Assembly: GCF_024166365.1 (NCBI RefSeq)
Contig: NC_064830.1
Coordinates: forward strand, 91,814,968 to 91,878,967
Source: Elephas maximus indicus
Lineage: Eukaryota; Chordata; Mammalia; Proboscidea; Elephantidae
Length of the DNA stretch: 64,000 nucleotides
Reading direction: 5' to 3'
Below the pieces are notes generated by a model, which was not told where the DNA came from, did not search any database, and was given only the letters and a program-made list of their open reading frames with translations. Numbering within the stretch: the first letter of the stretch is position 1; each line of letters starts with the position of its first letter. The translations under genes were made by a program, and so were the position numbers. Below are positions 25,201 to 35,310 of this stretch, piece after piece.

Positions 25201-27121
25201 TACTCAGGAGGTGAGGAGGAAAGCCATCAAGCTTACTCTACACCTCAAATAACAGTCACTTTGTGCAACTGAAACCCTGTTTCTCTCACTACAGGCCATA
25301 CCCAAGCACTCCTGTAGGGACTTCCGTAGCACAATCTGGACAATCTCTTCAAATTCTGCATTGGTAAGACTTCCTCTTTCCTGTAGAGACAAGCATAACC
25401 AAAAAAAAAAAAACACAAACGCACTGCCGTCAAGTCGATTCCGACTCATAGCGACCCTATAGGACAGAGTAGAACTGCCCCCATAGTTTCCAAGGAGCGC
25501 CTGGCAATTTGAACTGCCAGCCTCTTGGGTAGCAGCCATAGCACTTAACCACTATGCCACCAGGGTTTCCTGAGACAAGCATAGGAGACTAAAACTACTT
25601 ATCTTTCCATAGCTGTCCTCTATGACCAGTCAGGGAAGCCTCCTTTAGACAAGGCAGGAAGTTCATAAGACAGAGTATGAAATCAACATATCTAAGAATT
25701 CCATAAAGGCTATCCCAGATCTACTGGGAATAAAGGAGTCATAGAAAAGGAAAACATTTATAAAGTCTCTGTCCACTTCTACCCCCACCTTCATCTGACC
25801 TCGACCCATTTTTTTCCTGCTAAGTGCTTTCATCCAAGCAATTTTTACCTCTTTGAGAATAAAACAGAAACCCCCAAAAGGAACAAAAAACTGAAATTTT
25901 GAGATGAATTTCCTCAATGTGAAAAGATTCTGTTTGTCTAGTTTGGGTGGAGAGTGGAGAAAGAGGGACTGCCCTACTAGAGCCCTTCCATGTTACCAAT
26001 ACCTTTTCTGCTTTCTTCTTTGGTTGCTTGTTGTATTGATCCTTTCCTTTCTTCTCTTGGCCACTGCCTTGACCATTCTCTGTGGTTGCTTTCTCGTTCT
26101 TCTTCTCCAACCTGGCCTTTGGCAGGCTTGGATTGCTCTCTACCTCTGGTGAACTGATCCTCAGGGTGTCCGCCTTGAGTGAGTTAGGGCTAGAGGGCAT
26201 CAGTCTACACAATTTTTGTGTAGGTGGGGCAAAGGTTTTCCTTGGTTCCTTCCCACATTCTGAAACAAATTTGATCATCACATGGAATTTACGAACCATA
26301 TAATCCAGCACAGATGCTTCCAAACATTGCCCACTGACTGTCCGTATCAGGTTTATCTGGAAGAGCTTTTAACAAATTCAGATTCCTGGGCCTCTCTTTC
26401 CCCTCTCCAACCCTAAGATTTTGATAAAGTAATCTGGAGTGAGGCCCAGGAATCTGTAATTTTATCAGGCTATCTAGATGTTTCTGGTATCCTGCCAGGT
26501 TTGGGAACCACTGAATAATTCAAAGGAGATAAACATAAACAAGCGGGAAACTGAATTATTCAAATGTGAAATTTTTAATATGCTGATTTTAACTTTGGAC
26601 AAAATTTTATGGAATACTGGGTTAACAAAAAATAATTTTTTTAATATTTTTTAAATAAAACTAGAGATGGCAGAGAGTTTCTACTTACAGCATTCCTCCT
26701 GCCTTACCCTTTAGTCAAACTATTCAAGGCCCAGCTCTTATGCCACCTTCTCCACAAAAACTACACTGATCCTCCCAAGTAAAAGTAATCTCTTTCTTCT
26801 GAGCTTCTATAGTGCTTTGCACGTCCCTCGTGACATTTACCACATTCAACCTTATGTTATAGATATTTAAATGTCTTTTCTCTCCCTACTAAATCATATG
26901 CTCCTTGAGTACGACTATTTCTAAGTCATATTAAATCGTTCAAAGTATCTAACAGTATAGTCATTTGAACACAGTAGACACAAAATGCATGTGAGCTGAG
27001 CTGCCCTTATTTTAGCAAGGGTGTCCTGATAATCAATGGCTGAGAAAGAAAAAAATGAGAGAAATGCAAAGCAAACCTCGCTCACTCTTGACTCACCTTC
27101 TTTATTCTGTAATGTTGTCAT
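10298..27121 (-). CDS. ZCWPW1: ZCWPW1, zinc finger CW and PWWP domain protein, complete CDS in 16 coding exons (642 aa)
   Basis: Nuclear reader of H3K4me3/H3K36me3 marks, linked to repair of PRDM9-dependent meiotic breaks (family knowledge). Coding exons in transcript order: 27121-27097 (start MTTLQNKE), 26259-26003, 25380-25302, 23333-23222, 22902-22745, 22534-22412, 21686-21570, 20830-20710, 20100-20025, 19569-19465, 18629-18546, 17937-17871, 17465-17374, 11815-11755, 11295-11164, 10617-10298. Their sum is 1929 nt, 643 codons with the stop, and every phase closes. Human is about 648 aa. The N-terminus is Lys-rich and disordered. The CW finger lies at residues 257-297, PWWP begins near 317 ([14 protein letters not shown]), and the acidic C-terminal exon ends DFTVTLFEE. 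The third coding exon has an uncertain donor and a SINE at its acceptor. The start exon carries 5'UTR back to about 27150; non-coding first exon(s) should lie near 33.4-33.7 kb. Confidence 0.93.
10727..10900 (+). mobile_element. MIR SINE in a ZCWPW1 intron
   Basis: Recognised by ggactttggagtcagaaaga and actcagtttccttatctcta. Confidence 0.75.
13150..13810 (+). mobile_element. 5'-truncated L1 3' UTR inserted in the older L1
   Basis: Contains the lineage L1 3' UTR (agaccagaagaactagatgg, ggactta atggtctgac, gcacaataaaag) and a poly(A) tail. Flanked by AAAAGCACATGC at 13138-13149 and 13811-13822. Confidence 0.9.
13899..14098 (+). mobile_element. AfroSINE inserted in L1
   Basis: Head ggagcccagtggcaccatgg, B-box-like ggcagttcaaaccc, tail ggtcactatgagtcgaaaat with a (CAA)n end. 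Confidence 0.9.
14482..15866 (-). mobile_element. Second RTE-type LINE copy, antisense
   Basis: Starts at a (TTG)n tract, the reverse of the CAA-type tail. Minus-strand frames give [17 protein letters not shown] and [14 protein letters not shown], collinear with the copy at 470-1916. Disrupted by stops and frame shifts. It is inserted into an older L1 and followed by two AfroSINEs. Confidence 0.88.
15867..16202 (-). mobile_element. Two adjacent AfroSINEs, antisense (15867-16023 and 16040-16202)
   Basis: Both show the antisense pattern tgactcatagc(g/a)accctataggaca to ccaccaaggctcc / ccaccagggccc. GAAATCTCCATT / GAAATTTCCATT recurs at about 15850, 16025 and 16201, consistent with successive insertions at the same L1 site. 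Confidence 0.9.
17970..18003. promoter_or_regulatory. Inverted pair of ZNF143-like motifs in a ZCWPW1 intron
   Basis: CCTTGGGAAATGTAGT at 17970-17985 faces ACTACACTCCCAAGGG at 17988-18003, only 2 nt apart. Each half resembles the ZNF143/SBS core ACTACAnnTCCCA. It lies 33 bp upstream of the ZCWPW1 exon at 17937-17871. Confidence 0.45.
19055..19185 (+). mobile_element. MER5A-like hAT DNA transposon remnant
   Basis: Reads gtggttctcagtgagggcagg, catttggcagtatttggaga, ggttgtcacaatg, cccaaaatgtcaatagtgct, ttgagaaac; an internally deleted copy. Confidence 0.7.
20025..20830 (-). CDS. ZCWPW1: ZCWPW1 exons 8-9: PWWP domain core
   Basis: Exons 20830-20710 and 20100-20025. The codon for the first Trp of the diagnostic Pro-Trp-Trp-Pro is split by the intron (TG|G), giving [20 protein letters not shown] after splicing. 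The next exon (19569-19465) continues with [17 protein letters not shown], the beta-barrel remainder. The PWWP fold reads H3K36me3 and DNA (family knowledge). Confidence 0.92.
21570..21686 (-). CDS. ZCWPW1: ZCWPW1 exon 7: CW-type zinc finger
   Basis: Encodes [19 protein letters not shown] onward. Three of the four zinc cysteines of the CW fold are here (residues 260, 265, 286) and the fourth (297, in YNSCDIPEE) is in the next exon. The aromatic residues that cage methyl-lysine, W257 and W268, are intact. Acceptor CACAG and donor GTAGAA flank the exon, phase 1 to phase 1. Nothing suggests loss of function. Confidence 0.92.
23436..24199 (+). mobile_element. 5'-truncated L1 3' UTR in a ZCWPW1 intron
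   Basis: Same 3' UTR family as 13150-13810, with terminal AATAAA and A-rich tail. Flanked by AAAATGTCTCCCACCCT (from 23419) and AAAATGCCTCCCACCCT (from 24200), a 17-bp duplication with one difference. The small reading frames inside are not genes. Confidence 0.88.
24732..25113. mobile_element. Old DNA transposon with inverted termini
   Basis: Starts TACAGTCATGCATC and ends GCACATGACTGTA, inverted termini with TA at each end, as in Tc1/mariner (Tigger-like) elements. The middle carries a second short element starting caggcacttcccaggttatg. Family assignment is tentative. Confidence 0.55.
25398..25571 (-). mobile_element. AfroSINE inserted 17 nt upstream of a ZCWPW1 acceptor
   Basis: Complete AfroSINE in the same orientation as ZCWPW1. 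Flanked by GAGACAAGCATA at 25386-25397 and 25572-25583. Its tail reads T13 on the minus strand (25413-25401), 21-33 nt before the exon starting at 25380. Confidence 0.95.
26695..26960 (+). mobile_element. L2 LINE fragment
   Basis: L2 3' end character: ccttctccacaaaaactacactgatc, gctccttgagtacgactatt. Just downstream of the ZCWPW1 start exon. Confidence 0.6.
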
Positions 27122-27864
27122 CTTTCAGCCCTAAGACTCTTCTTTTGCCTCTGTTAGAAGAAAGAAATTAAATGCTTTGACTGATTAAACATAATTTTAA
27201 GCTTTCTTCTCCCCTTATGTTCTGGAACTCAGGATCTCCTTGACTAGGATCCCTGAGCTACATTTTCTGCCTTCTAGTCTAGGTAGACTAGACTCCTACT
27301 TCTTCAGCAATGCCAACTACACACCAGGAAATAGAGTTACTATTTTAAAAATTAGCAATGGTCCTTAGTGTTTTAAGTGCCTAGAACCGTGTCCAAAGTG
27401 AGATAGGCACTCATAGGCAGAAGTAGTAATAGTAGTGATGGATGAATAGGTAGTAGTAAAGCAATGATAGTAGAGTTTTGACAGTCCTATATTTTTTTTA
27501 GGAGTTAAATAGTGAGAGTTTTCTTTGAGGGATGACCTCATTTTACACGGTTCTCCTAAATACTTGGACACAAATAATTTGGCAAATCTCCGACCTAATT
27601 CAGAGGTCTCTATGCATACAGAGAACATTATAATGTAGGTTTTCCCTTTAACTTAGATCTTCAAGTCCAATAAATTTCCCAATGTGCTGGATTCTAGCCA
27701 TCTGTATTCACGGCTCTACAATGTCTGGTAACCAGTAGAGGTCCCCAGAGAAACTAGCAGTAAGAATTTAGCACCTTTACTTGATATTCACAGTTCATCT
27801 GCAGTAATGTGTTCACAGATGCTCTATAGTACACCAATATGTTTTTTTTCAAATACTACCGATA

Positions 27865-28240
27865 GTGCAACTAATAGTAACAGCTAACATTTATTGAGCA
27901 CTGACTATATGCTTTACCCTTTACATATTTTACACAAATAATGTACACGTTACACTTGTGTGTGTGTGTGTGTGCCAACCATGCAACCCCCTCACGTATT
28001 ATTTTCCTAGGCACGCTATGTGCGTTATATGTGTGGACACGTAATTTACGTGGACACATTATTTGAAAAAAATACATTATATCATCTCATTTAATTCTTA
28101 CAATAAATCTATGAGATAGATAACATCTTACACTTGGGGAAACTGAGGCTTAGAGATATTAAGTAACTAATAAATGACCAGGACTAGGGTTCCTCTGATT
28201 TTGAAGTTTGTGCTATTAACTATATTACACTGCATCCCAA
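27865..28240 (+). mobile_element. MIR with an internal (TG)n run
   Basis: agctaacatttattgagcac and ggggaaactgaggcttagag mark the MIR; a (GT)n microsatellite at about 27956-27975 and AT-rich sequence interrupt it. Confidence 0.75.
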
Positions 28241-29417
28241 CAGTCTAATTCAGTGCTTCACAATCATTTTCATATTACAGCACACACAGAAAGCATTCAT
28301 TAAAAGTACACATTGGAAACACACACAGAATATGATATTTGTAATGTAAAAGGACCAGGCTGCTCACAGTCATAGGCAACTGAAAGGCAGGAGTAGAGGG
28401 CCTCAAACCACACCAAAGGCTGAAGAGTTCTAGCTCCGCACAGCTATAAGTCATTCATGGCACTACAGGGTCCTAAGATGAGTCCTGGGAAGCTCCAGTA
28501 ATTTGCACATTTTTCCCATTTACACTTTCCCACTACTGATAACTCTACCCAGTTGTGAGAAGATAAATACCTTTTGTTTTACCAACCTGAACTTCTTATA
28601 GACCTTCTACCTGGTTTTCTTTAGGCTTAGAACATATAAACCATTCTTAGTTTTCTAAGAATTACAAGGAGCATTGTAGCTCTAGGAGAGCATCTAGAGG
28701 TCATAAAGTTCCACTACCTCTTTTTTACAGAAGAGGTTACATGGCTTGCCCAAAGCAAGCCTGGTAACCATGGTAGAGTCAACATGACCCCAGGCCTTGT
28801 GCCTCTAAATTCTACTAATAACTCTTCTATTCTTCTCAATGATCTTATTACTGGCTGTTGATTTTGAACATTTTGAAGTCCCTGTACCGGAAACTCACTC
28901 TTCCAACTCTACCATCTCCCACCAAAGAGACTCAAAAGCAGCATAAAATGGATCCCCTTGTTCAAGGTAAGGATTCCTCTCTCTACATCCCAAGGTGAAC
29001 TCAAAAGCTGTTAAGGGTTTGACTTAGTGTGGCCATAGCATGGCTGAAGGTGTTTTTAAAAGTAATTATCCTTTGTCATTTTTCTGTTCCGTTTCATACT
29101 TCTATAAAAAAAAAAAAAATTCTATAAAGGTGAACAATTCAGATGTGCTGTTGTGCAGCAACTACTTTTCCTTTCTATTAAGGAGCACATTTTCTCACTA
29201 TTTCCATCTTAATTCATCACCACCAAGCCCCAAAAGTATTTGTTCCAGAAAAGACAAGTAGGAAATTAGGAGAGAAACACTGCAGCAAATTTTTCTCCTT
29301 CTTTATTATAATCTTAAATATTATAATATAAACCCTCATATATACATTCCATATAATCCTAGAACCTGAATAAAATTAGGGCTGCAAGATGTATATTAAT
29401 TTGACCACAAGTAAGCA

Positions 29418-29622
29418 AAAAATCAAACTAAACCCATTGCCGTCAATTCTGACTCATAGTAAGCCTACATGACAGAGAAAAACTACCACCATAGGGTTTC
29501 AAAGGCTGTATTTCTTTATGGCTGCCACATCTTCCTCCTGTAGAGTGGCTGGGTGGGTTTGAACCTCCAACCTTTCAGTTAGCAGCTGAGTGCTTTAATC
29601 ACTGTGCCACCAGGGCTCCTCC
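29418..29622 (-). mobile_element. AfroSINE, long subfamily
   Basis: Antisense copy with the extra middle block (aaaggctgtatttctttatgg, ccacatcttcctcctg) absent from the short subfamily. Confidence 0.88.
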
Positions 29623-30857
29623 ACAAATGACAAACATATCTTATCCTGGACTCCAGAATTCCAAGAAAAAGAAGCCCCTGTGAAGGTAATCTAAATTAGA
29701 AGAGCTATACTGGGAAAAGCAAAATGAAAATTAGTATGCTTGAGATTATAATATTTGATTTTTTAAATATATACCTATGCAATACACTTGCATATCTATA
29801 CGCTATCACTGGAAGAATACATGAGAAACTGTTAAAAGTGCCTCTGGGGAGTGGAACTGGGTGGCTGGGGACAGAGTAGAAGGAAACTTTTCACTGTGTC
29901 CCCTAAGTATCTTTGGCATTTTATAACATACATACATTACCACTTCAAAAAATGACTTTTTAAATTTTAAATTCTTTAAGTAAAATAAAAAAAGAGTATT
30001 TTAATCAACCTAAAATGCAAAACTTTCCAATATTTAGGCTCAAAATCTTATCTAATCCTGTACAGACCTATCTAGGCTAAAGTGTGCTTCTGGAGCCCCA
30101 ACGAACTAGATAAAATTATGGATCGTTGTTGAATTAATAAGATGTAGTAAATCTATAAGAAGTGATGTATAATTAAAAAAATAATAACAAGTTGCCCTTG
30201 AGGACATCCAATTTCTTAGATTTAGAAAATCTATAGAGGGTTGGCTGTACAGAGACTACAGGCAGATTTATTTTATCAGCTAGTTTGCTGTTTTTATTTC
30301 ATCTCTATTCTCTCTCTAATCCTTCTTCTCACTGTACAAGAAATGTTAATGGCATTTCAGTTTCTTTTGGTCATCTGTTAGATTCCATGTGACCTCACTC
30401 CCATGTGGCCTTACCTGATCAGATGGGGTGTCTACACCTGACCCAAGGGCAACTCATTGAAAACATGAGTACAACTAATTAGAGTACTTTGTTGGGAATT
30501 TAGAATTTGCAAAATTGAATACTAGAGTTATTATTGTTGGGAACTCCAGGCAACAGGTGAAGAGCAGTGTGGTCAAGTAGATCATGCAGGGTCAGAAGAG
30601 ATGGAGCCATACATGCACGTGTAAGTGAACAGGCAGAAAGACAAACTGCAAAGGAGAATGGAGCATGCGGGAAGAGAGGATGAGAGACAGAAGAGGGACA
30701 GAATGAGAGGAAATAAGAGTGAATGTACACTTTTGGCTCCCAGTCCCTGGTCTCTGCTCTCTTGAGGTCAACTACACTTCAGTCTCTTTCTTTTGGTCTC
30801 TGTGAGATTCTTCTGAATCCTTGCAATAAACATTTTGTTTCTTATACCGAAAAAAAA

Positions 30858-31055
30858 AAAAAAAGTTGTCCTTGAGTTGATTCTAACTCACAGCGACCCC
30901 ATGTGTATCAGAGTAGAACTGTGTTCCATAGGGTTTCCAATGGCTGGTTTTCCAGAAGTAATTGCCAGGCCTTTCTTCCAAGGCACCTCGGGGTGGATTC
31001 AAATTTCCAACTTTTTGGTTAGCAGCTTACTGCATTAACCATTTGCACTACCCCT
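30858..31055 (-). mobile_element. AfroSINE, divergent
   Basis: Antisense copy after a poly(A) run at 30849; variant middle (ttttccagaagtaattgcc). Divergence suggests an older subfamily. Confidence 0.85.
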
Positions 31056-31833
31056 TAATCTAGATTGGGGGTATGATGAAGAACATTACTTTTAAAGAAA
31101 AGCTCTAACCTGATCCAAAGAGAATGGAAAGCCAGAGAGTCACTTTCTGACACTGTTCCTCTGTTTCAGACGAATTCTTCCACAATAACAAATATTAAAA
31201 GCTAATAGAGAGAGAGAGAAAAAATAGACAGTTGACAAATATACAAAATGACTGTAGGCACTAGACTCCGGAATAACATTTGAGGTTTTAATTTGTTTTC
31301 TCACCTTAGATGAAAAGGTAAGGAAACAAAAAAATTCAACAAGGCTTTATGTAAGAAAGTAAAAGAACCAGGATAGTTCCATAAACACAATCTCACCCAC
31401 TCGACATATAAAAGAGGGTGAATAAGCAGAGGGAAAGAACTTACAAAGAAATAATAAAAGAAGGGTGAATGAGGCTCTCCAAAAACTAGAAACAGCTTTC
31501 TTTCACTTAGAACACTAAAAATTATCACATTCATTTCTAAATGAAATCACCTAGCGTGGCGGTTCTCAAAGTACGGTCCAAAGACCCCTGGGAGACTCCT
31601 CCCTTTTCCAGTTATATATCTGTGTTAGGTTGGATTTTCTCATATACTTCAACCAAAACAAGATGTCAGGTTGAATACGGAAACATGAGAATCCAGCTGT
31701 CTTCTAATAAGGCAGACACAAAAGAGATTTGCAAAAATATAAAACAATGCCATTCTTCAAACTAAATTTTCTTTTGTTTTGGAAAATGTATTTTTCATTA
31801 AAAATGTTAATTATGGTAACATGTAATGGGTTT

Positions 31834-31994
31834 ACGGAGCCCTGGTGGTGCAGTGGTTACAACCCCAGGCAGCTAACCAAAAGGCCAGCAGTTCGAATCC
31901 AGCAGTTGCTCCTTGGAAACCCTATGGGGCAGCACTACTCTGTCCTATAGGGTCGCTATGAGTCAGAATCAACTCGATAGCAACAGGTTTGGTT
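31834..31994 (+). mobile_element. AfroSINE
   Basis: Clean copy: acggagccctggtggtgcag, B box agttcgaatcc, tail gggtcgctatgagtcagaat. Confidence 0.92.
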
Positions 31995-33400
31995 CCTTTT
32001 TGGTTAATGGGCTTATGATTGTTATTTTTAAATTAATTATTAAGTAAATATTTTTAAATTTTCTATTTTAATTTCTAGTATTTCAATACGAATAGTTATA
32101 AACCATATAAACAAAAGCTTTCTGGAGTCCTCCACAATTTTTAGGAGGACAAAAAGGTTCTGAGACCAAAAAGTTTGAGAATTGCTCTAGCTAAATAATT
32201 CAGTCTTGCAACATTTCTCAAAAAACTTTAATCCTCCTCTACCCCATTTAGAATGTGCTCAAAATTTACAAACAATAAAACTGTTCCCTCCTTATATTAT
32301 GTCTGGAATCCTGGGTCTAAAAGAACAAAGGTAAACCTTAGAGTTGTCCTCTAACACACACTCCAGAGCCTAAAAGACATTAAAAAAAAAAAAAAGAAAA
32401 GCCTATATTTAAAGCTTCTTTAAGCCTGAGTCTAATTTTCTTCAGCCTGTATGTCTAATGGCATGTGTACTCCTGCTTATTTTCATGCCTGGATAACTAG
32501 TACTGGTTTTTATCTCTTTTTGTGCTCAACAGGCATGATCTGAAACAAAACTTTTTAACAAGAAAGAAAAAGAAACAATAAAGATTCCAGCTACCCTTAC
32601 TGACCATTATACATGTAACAAGGTATTTACTGTCGCATCTAATAGTACCTGCCTGAACTAAACTTTGTACAGAATCTTATAAAGAAATTAATGGTGAACT
32701 AAAACCTCCTGATTCAGAGAGTGCAAGAGAGCACAGACATGGCCACTTACCATGGCCACTTATCACCAAAAGAATCTTTCGGGGACTGCTGATATCTTTT
32801 ATATTCTTCCTACCACAGACGCACACATTTCCCAAACTGGTACCGACCTCAAACTAGCATTGTTGTACTTAAAGGAGCACATCCCCGTAAAACTCCCAGA
32901 TCCCCACACCATTGCCCCTCAGAGGGTGTCAAGGTTTGGAACCGAAAATGCCTAATTCCCCCTTGAGAAACCAAAGACAAGAACTTTGAAGGATCTGTAT
33001 TTTTGCTCTCTCGCCTCACCAATTTCTCTCAGGGACAGCAATGAAGACCTGACATATCGCACAGTTAAATATCCTTAACTCTCCTCAGAAAGTACTGTAT
33101 AGTGGCTTTCTAGCCTCTCTTCCACATCAAGAATCCTACCAGGAGGGAATTTCTCCTCAGCTAACCCTACTGCTGAGGTATCAGGATTCTTATTCCCGCT
33201 CAGATCGTCGTTGCCCCCCATTACACTGTGGCATTTTTGTTTGTGTTGAGGGTGAGGTTCAAGTTAGATTCTAAAGCGGAGGGGTAAGAGCTGGTTGTCG
33301 CCCTGAAGAGACAGCTTCTCCTCAGACAACAGGTACTGGGATCGCCCGCGCCTAGCAACTGCATCTGCAACCTAAGAAGAGTCTAATACCTTCTAGAGCG

Positions 33401-33640
33401 AGGAGCACCTAAAAGCAAGCAGTAGAGTGAGCACCTGCAGCGATTATGCAAGCCCCTACAACCTGGATCCAGTTTTCCCGCCACGAAGAAAAGGCGCGAG
33501 GACGCGCACAAGCTCCACCCCCCCAGCGGCGTGCTCACGAGGCCGAAGCGCATGCGCAGCTGAAAACGGCTTCTGCGCTTGCGCGCGAATTATTGCCGCC
33601 ATTTTCCAATCTGTAAAACTACAAGTCCCATAATGCTCAC
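33401..33640. promoter_or_regulatory. CpG-rich core promoter region, probable ZCWPW1 (-) side of the divergent ZCWPW1/MEPCE promoter
   Basis: Within about 90 bp there are two NRF1-type palindromes (GCGCATGCGC at 33548-33557 and GCGCTTGCGC at 33575-33584), a YY1-type GCCGCCATTTTC (33595-33606), a CCAAT box (33606-33610) and a near-consensus ZNF143/SBS site, ACTACAAGTCCCATAATGC, at 33618-33636. This cluster is typical of TATA-less housekeeping or bidirectional promoters. Placing the ZCWPW1 first exon here is inferred from gene order and divergence. No splice donor was pinned down. Confidence 0.6.
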
Positions 33641-33990
33641 TGCTTCACCCGTGTTTTAGGAGGCGGTAGCAGCGCCTGATTGTTCCTGAAACACTTCTTT
33701 CTTCTATTATCTTTCCTTCCCACTCTGCCTTGTCCTTCTTCTTTGCTTTTCCTGATGCCTATTCTTCCTGTTAGGCCCCTTCACGACCTTATTTTAACAC
33801 TTTCAGCCTATCCTTAGCCCCACTCTCCGCCTCTTCTCAGCCATAAGACCTGCATCCCCAAGCACTCTGTTGGGAAAGAAAACGGGCCACCTATCACCCT
33901 GTGGAAAGAGCGTCAAATAACTTTCCCTCATTGGCCGAGACAAGGGGCCCCAAAGCAGGCCGATTCCTCTTCTCCGCCCACACACGTTTT

Positions 33991-33998
33991 TATATAAG
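33991..33998 (+). promoter_or_regulatory. TATA box in a GC-rich promoter, probably distal MEPCE start
   Basis: TATATAAG lies just upstream of GCGGCGCG sequence, so a start site would be expected near 34020-34025. An inverted CCAAT (cattggcc) sits near 33930. A second TATA-like stretch, TATATTTAAA at 34946-34955, is closer to the MEPCE start codon and could drive a shorter leader. Which start is used cannot be settled from sequence. Confidence 0.5.
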
Positions 33999-34051
33999 GC
34001 GGCGCGAAGCCGCAGCGTGCGTTTGGGAAGGACTGCGTGCGAGGTGGTGTT

Positions 34052-34105
34052 GGTGGGTGTACTGCTATTGGTGGGTGTACTGCTATTGGTGGGTGTACTG
34101 CTATT
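34052..34105. repeat. Three exact 18-bp tandem copies, each ending in an inverted CCAAT
   Basis: The unit GGTGGGTGTACTGCTATT occurs at 34052-34069, 34070-34087 and 34088-34105, followed by GGTGG. Each junction forms ATTGG, an inverted CCAAT pentamer, at 18-bp spacing. The array lies about 30-80 bp past the predicted TATA start in the MEPCE/ZCWPW1 CpG island. Confidence 0.85.
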
Positions 34106-35310
34106 GGTGGCTGTGGTGGGCGTCGGGCTGGTGGGCTCGTGCGCAGGCGTCGGATGGCGGGCGGGGGCGTTGGTGTCCGGACTGTGGGTGTGGAGGCGGA
34201 GAGGAGGGCGGGGTGTACCTAGGTGATCGCGATTGGGGGAACGCGGAGGAGCGAGAACCACTCAGCCATTTCGGCACAGGAGGAAGTTGGAAAACCTTGG
34301 CTTTTTTAGTGTTGTTTTTCAGTCCAGCAGAGAGTATTTTCGGGGGAGGGGGGTGAGTTAAAATGATCTATTGCATATTACTGAGAACAGTTCGTAGGAA
34401 GGCGATCAGTACACTCCGATCCTTCCCTTCCTCTACCTTTAGGTTCACTCCTCGGCTCCCTCTGAAGCCCTAAGGGGATGGGCTAAGGGGGCAATTCGTT
34501 ATGAATAATTCATGAGCCCGCCCCTTTTCTTAAGAAGCCACGCCTTTCCGAGCTGCGCTGACGCACGTTGCGTGTCCCAAACCTGAGGAAGCGACGTAAC
34601 AGTCCCCGCCCATAGGACGGAGGGCGGGGTGTCGTCTCCAGCACGTGCTGCTTCTACCCGCGCAAGCCCAAAAGGGTGTGCGCAGGCGCTTCTCACTAGG
34701 GGAGGAAGGAGGCGGGGTGGGGAGGTTGTTGGGTTGAGCGCCGGGCGGAGACCGCTGAGACTCATTCCTCAGGAACAAGGGTCGTGTGTGAAGGAGACCT
34801 TTTCACACCAGCTCCCCGGCCCCCGCCTACGGTGGGTGGGATCGCGCGGCAGAGACAAAGGATATCAGTAGGGACGGACATAGCCACGAAGGGAAGTAGG
34901 GTGTCAGCTTGGGGCGGTGGGTTTTTGGGGGGCTAAGGGAGAGACTATATTTAAACTCCCTGGAGCCGTTAAGTTGGTTCGTACTCCGATGCGCGCGCAA
35001 CCAGGGTGGTGGCGGTGTGCGCATGCGTGATTCTGGGGCCAGGGGAACGCGCTTAAGTAGTGCGCGCTCGCGATTAGGTGGTAGTGGTGGAGGAGAAAGG
35101 GGTCGGCGCAAGCGCGGTTGGTTTCTCGAGTTCGGGTCTCGCGGGCTTCTTGTTTTGGTCTCGCGGGCGAGCAGGGAGCGAGACTAGGCGAGAAGAGCAG
35201 AGCTGCGTGCGCACTCGGGAAAGGGGGGAAGGGAGCAGGGTCTAGGAAGGGGGGTGAAGCCCCCTGATCCCCCCTCGTTACCCTCGGCTGGGACGGAGTA
35301 AGGGGAGGAA

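Noticed and set aside
33803-34356. Open frames of about 150 codons on both strands with repeated Tyr-Trp or Pro-Thr-Asn blocks
   Set aside because: They are translations of the 18-bp tandem repeat in a CpG-island promoter; no family similarity.
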